Positions 23,572 through 25,501 of a DNA stretch of 25,501 nucleotides are shown here, one piece after another; position 1 is the first letter of the stretch, and each line of letters opens with the position of its first letter. The DNA is from an uncultured Roseburia sp. (GTDB lineage Bacteria > Bacillota > Clostridia > Lachnospirales > Lachnospiraceae). Under the pieces are notes generated by a model. It ran no database searches. It worked only from the letters and a program-made list of their open reading frames with translations, and was not told where the DNA came from. A program made the position numbers and the translations under genes. The stretch spans positions 1-25,501 of the forward strand of contig UQNW01000034.1 of NCBI GenBank assembly GCA_900542495.1, in the 5' to 3' direction.

Positions 23572-24450
23572 ATGGCAAAAAATCTTCAGACTAAGTTTTC
23601 CACGAGACAGTATATGCTGTCGAGGGATTTTGAAATCTATTATTATAATGAACCGGTATCGGAAAAAGTTTCGGTACATTCTCATGATTACTATGAATTT
23701 TATTTTTTCCTGGAAGGGGACGTTTCTATATTAATAGAAGGAAAACAGCATCCGTTAAAATACGGGGACATGGTGCTGATACCACCGGGCATAAAACATA
23801 TGGCGGTGGTATATGGAAATGAAATCCCGTACCGGCGTTTCGTGTTCTGGATCAGCGTGGAGTATTGCAATCAGCTCATGGAAGTATCATCCTCCTATGG
23901 ATATCTGATGCAGAATGTCCTTGTGAAGAAAAAATATATTTTCCATAATGATCTGATTACATTCAACACGATCCAGTATCGTATTTTTCAGTTGATCGAG
24001 GAAATAAAGTCAGAACGTTTTGGAAAAGAGGCAAAGGTTTCACTTTGTGTGAACGATCTTGTGCTGCAATTAAACCGCATTGTCTATGAACAGCAGAATC
24101 CGAAAAGCGAGAAGGAAGAACAAAATCTGTACCAGAACATTATTTATTATATTGATGATCATCTTGATGAAGAATTATCATTAGAGCAGTTAGCAGGGCA
24201 GTTTTTTGTCAGCAAGTACCACATTGCTCATATTTTTAAAGAGCAGATGGGTCTGTCTGTACATCAATATATATTGAAGAAACGCATGCAGGCATCTAAG
24301 GAGGCAATTCTGGGAGAAACAAGCATTACAGAGGTTTATACAATGTTTGGATTTAAAGATTATTCAAGTTTTTACCGGGCATTTAAAAAAGAGTTCGGAG
24401 TGTCGCCGAAGGAATACAAAGAACTGCACGGAGTGGTGGAAAACCTTTAA
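23572..24450 (+). CDS. AraC/XylS family regulator, probably of uxuAB
   Basis: 292 aa from ATG 23572, with GGAGAGG 9 nt upstream; the GTG at 23524 would lie before that site. The N-terminal cupin sensor (about residues 30-120: VHSHDYYEFYFFLEG, YGDMVLIPPGIKH) is followed by a linker. A C-terminal double helix-turn-helix AraC domain covers about 195-287: LSLEQLAGQFFVSKYHIAHIFK and the family signature YSSFYRAFKKEFGVSPKEYK. The cupin probably binds a sugar acid or derived intermediate. The divergent position and weak uxuA -35 suggest it activates uxuAB. No export or membrane signal. Confidence 0.9.
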   Translation: MAKNLQTKFSTRQYMLSRDFEIYYYNEPVSEKVSVHSHDYYEFYFFLEGDVSILIEGKQHPLKYGDMVLIPPGIKHMAVVYGNEIPYRRFVFWISVEYCNQLMEVSSSYGYLMQNVLVKKKYIFHNDLITFNTIQYRIFQLIEEIKSERFGKEAKVSLCVNDLVLQLNRIVYEQQNPKSEKEEQNLYQNIIYYIDDHLDEELSLEQLAGQFFVSKYHIAHIFKEQMGLSVHQYILKKRMQASKEAILGETSITEVYTMFGFKDYSSFYRAFKKEFGVSPKEYKELHGVVENL

Positions 24451-24479
24451 AGGAAGTAATGGCAAGTGAAAAATGGGTA

Positions 24480-24526
24480 TGCTATAATGGAAACAATTTG
24501 ACACAGGTAATTGTAAAACTTAAATT
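24480..24526 (+). promoter_or_regulatory. Two possible ispF promoters
   Basis: First: extended -10 TGC-TATAAT (24480-24488) with a poor -35. Second: TTGACA (24498-24503), 17 nt, TAAATT (24521-24526). Both lie within 110 nt of ispF, downstream of the araC-type gene. Confidence 0.6.
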
Positions 24527-24585
24527 CATGTGATAAATTTCGAAGAATTAATAAAAACAATTGGGACAGAGGAAGGAGAAAAATC

Positions 24586-25131
24586 ATGCGAGTAGGAATG
24601 GGATATGATGTTCATAAATTAGTAGAAGGGAGAGATCTGATCCTTGGAGGTGTGAAAATTCCACATACGCTGGGATTATTGGGGCACTCTGATGCAGATG
24701 TACTTCTGCATGCCATTATGGATGCACTGCTTGGAGCGGCTGCGTTAGGGGATATTGGAAAACATTTCCCAGATACAGATCCACAGTATAAAGGAATCTC
24801 AAGCATCAGGTTATTAGAACATGTCGCCCGGCTGATCGAGGAGAAAGGATATATTGTTGAGAACATTGACGCGACGATCATTGCACAGAAACCGAAAATG
24901 CGGCCATATATAGAAGAAATGGAGAAAAATATCGCAGAAGCATTGCATATTGATGTGAGCCAGATAAATGTAAAAGCTACCACGGAGGAAGGTCTTGGCT
25001 TTACCGGAACGGAACAGGGGATTTCTTCACAGGCAATTTGTGCACTCACAACGATTTATGAGAGCAGTGTGGCAGTAGCGGATTCACAGGCTGGCTGTAA
25101 TGGCTGTGCAGGGTGCAGAAAACAGGCTTAA
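24586..25131 (+). CDS. ispF: 2-C-methyl-D-erythritol 2,4-cyclodiphosphate synthase with Cys-rich tail
   Basis: 181 aa. Fifth step of the MEP isoprenoid pathway: cyclises CDP-methylerythritol phosphate to the cyclodiphosphate with loss of CMP. The metal ligands Asp8, His10 and His42 are in GYDVH and LLHAIMDALLGAAALGDIG; the DPQYKG and TTEEGLGFTG segments fit the active site and the substrate-side loop. Normal IspF is about 155-160 residues. Here about 20 extra residues follow the core and end GCNGCAGCRKQA, a CxxCxxC pattern that could bind metal or iron-sulfur, or just be a variable tail. The ATG follows AAGGAG. It directly precedes the rRNA promoters, with no clear terminator between them. 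Confidence 0.95.
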   Translation: MRVGMGYDVHKLVEGRDLILGGVKIPHTLGLLGHSDADVLLHAIMDALLGAAALGDIGKHFPDTDPQYKGISSIRLLEHVARLIEEKGYIVENIDATIIAQKPKMRPYIEEMEKNIAEALHIDVSQINVKATTEEGLGFTGTEQGISSQAICALTTIYESSVAVADSQAGCNGCAGCRKQA

Positions 25132-25184
25132 AAAATACAAAATAGGAATTTGTAAATTTATGTCAAAAACTTGTAAAAAAGTTA

Positions 25185-25213
25185 TTGACAAATGAAAAGT
25201 GGTTTGCTATTAT
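25185..25213 (+). promoter_or_regulatory. rRNA operon promoter P1
   Basis: TTGACA (25185-25190), 17-nt spacer, TATTAT (25208-25213). The A+T-rich stretch just upstream (about 25165-25184) could serve as an UP element. Confidence 0.8.
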
Positions 25214-25250
25214 TAACGAGCTGTCGCAAGTAAGTGATAACAAACCACTT
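25197..25250. repeat. 10-bp inverted repeat spanning P1
   Basis: AAGTGGTTTG (25197-25206), inside the P1 spacer, has its exact inverted copy CAAACCACTT at 25241-25250. Only the right arm would be transcribed from P1, so pairing in the RNA is not expected; a DNA-binding or cruciform role is possible. Confidence 0.5.
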
Positions 25251-25281
25251 CAAAACGACAGAGAACAAAATAAAAAAGTTG

Positions 25282-25310
25282 TTGACAAGCACAGCTGGTT
25301 ATGATAGTAT
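25282..25310 (+). promoter_or_regulatory. rRNA operon promoter P2
   Basis: TTGACA (25282-25287), 17-nt spacer, TAGTAT (25305-25310). It is the second of two tandem strong promoters, typical of rRNA operons. Confidence 0.85.
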
Positions 25311-25501
25311 ATCAGAGTTGCCAAAAACAACAAAGAACATTGATAACTGAACAGTGAATAACCTTGAAAGATTCTAAAGCGAACAAGTTCGCTCAGAAGA
25401 AATCAGAGATTTCTTCCGGGTTTTGAAATAATCAAGTTCGCGAGTAATAATTCAAGTCATCGAAAGATGAACGAACAGCTTTTAATAAAGCAAACCTTAA
25501 A
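25311..25501 (+). other. 16S rRNA leader region (mature rRNA lies beyond the window)
   Basis: The leader includes a boxA-like GAACATTGATAACTGAACAG (25336-25355), followed by hairpins GCGAACAAGTTCGC (25379-25392) and GAAGAAATC/GATTTCTTC (25396-25416), as in processing stems of Firmicute rrn leaders. The characteristic 16S start (TTTGATC-type) is not present before 25501, so no rRNA gene is annotated. Confidence 0.72.

Noticed and set aside
24612..25049. 145-aa minus-strand ORF antisense to ispF
   Set aside because: Shadow of ispF; Ser/Ile/Cys-rich composition with no domain.
25311..25501. Start of the 16S rRNA gene inside the window
   Set aside because: The leader is present, but the conserved 16S 5' sequence does not occur before the window ends.
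1..25501. CRISPR arrays, tRNA genes, integrases or insertion sequences
   Set aside because: No regularly spaced repeats, no cloverleaf with a TTC-rich T arm, and no transposase or recombinase motifs were seen on either strand.

Overview
The window reads as chromosomal DNA of a low-to-moderate G+C anaerobic Firmicute, most likely a gut Lachnospiraceae (Roseburia/Agathobacter/Blautia-like). The signs are a six-cysteine SCIFF peptide gene with its radical-SAM maturase beside a fused secDF, a glmS ribozyme, strong AGGAGG-type ribosome sites, a class II ilvE, and a Gram-positive style rRNA promoter/leader at the right edge. The species is not resolvable by eye.

Layout. 1-3547: an unrecognised membrane-anchored protein (minus strand), a lipoprotein with an FKBP/trigger-factor-like architecture, and asnS. 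3548-3839: an intergenic stretch with a compact multi-hairpin element. 3840-4721: a LacX-type aldose epimerase. 4722-8889: an A+T-rich accessory island. It holds a three-gene operon of an M.RsrI-type adenine methyltransferase, an EcoRI/RsrI-family endonuclease and an M.EcoRI-type methyltransferase. Converging on it are a small XRE regulator and a third (beta-class) adenine methyltransferase. 8890-13163: conserved clostridial block (TIGR04086-like membrane protein, scfA, scfB, secDF). 13272-19190: housekeeping genes (DUF1294, glyA, a flavin-reductase-like protein on the minus strand, ilvE, then glmS behind its ribozyme). 19323-20600: a peptidoglycan-binding protein of mixed architecture. 20668-24450: hexuronate catabolism (uxuB and uxuA on the minus strand, divergent AraC regulator). 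24586-25131: ispF with an unusual cysteine-rich tail. 25132-25501: tandem rRNA promoters and the leader of a 16S gene that starts just beyond the window.

The most notable item is the restriction-modification locus. From remembered family sequences, the endonuclease is a clear EcoRI homologue with the PD-ExK residues and the recognition residues in place, so GAATTC is the likely target. It is flanked by two unrelated methyltransferases that each belong to a known GAATTC system: one like M.RsrI (beta class, DPPYN then FAGSGT) and one like M.EcoRI (NPPF type). I know of no described EcoRI-family system with both. The convergent XRE/methyltransferase pair carries a dyad between its -35 and -10 boxes, which suggests self-regulation.

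Several longest-ORF starts are wrong and are corrected here: the minus-strand membrane protein (636), asnS (2156), M.RsrI-like (4895), scfA (9358), flavin reductase (15584), glmS (17370, so that Cys2 becomes N-terminal and the ribozyme is excluded), uxuB (22281) and araC (23572).
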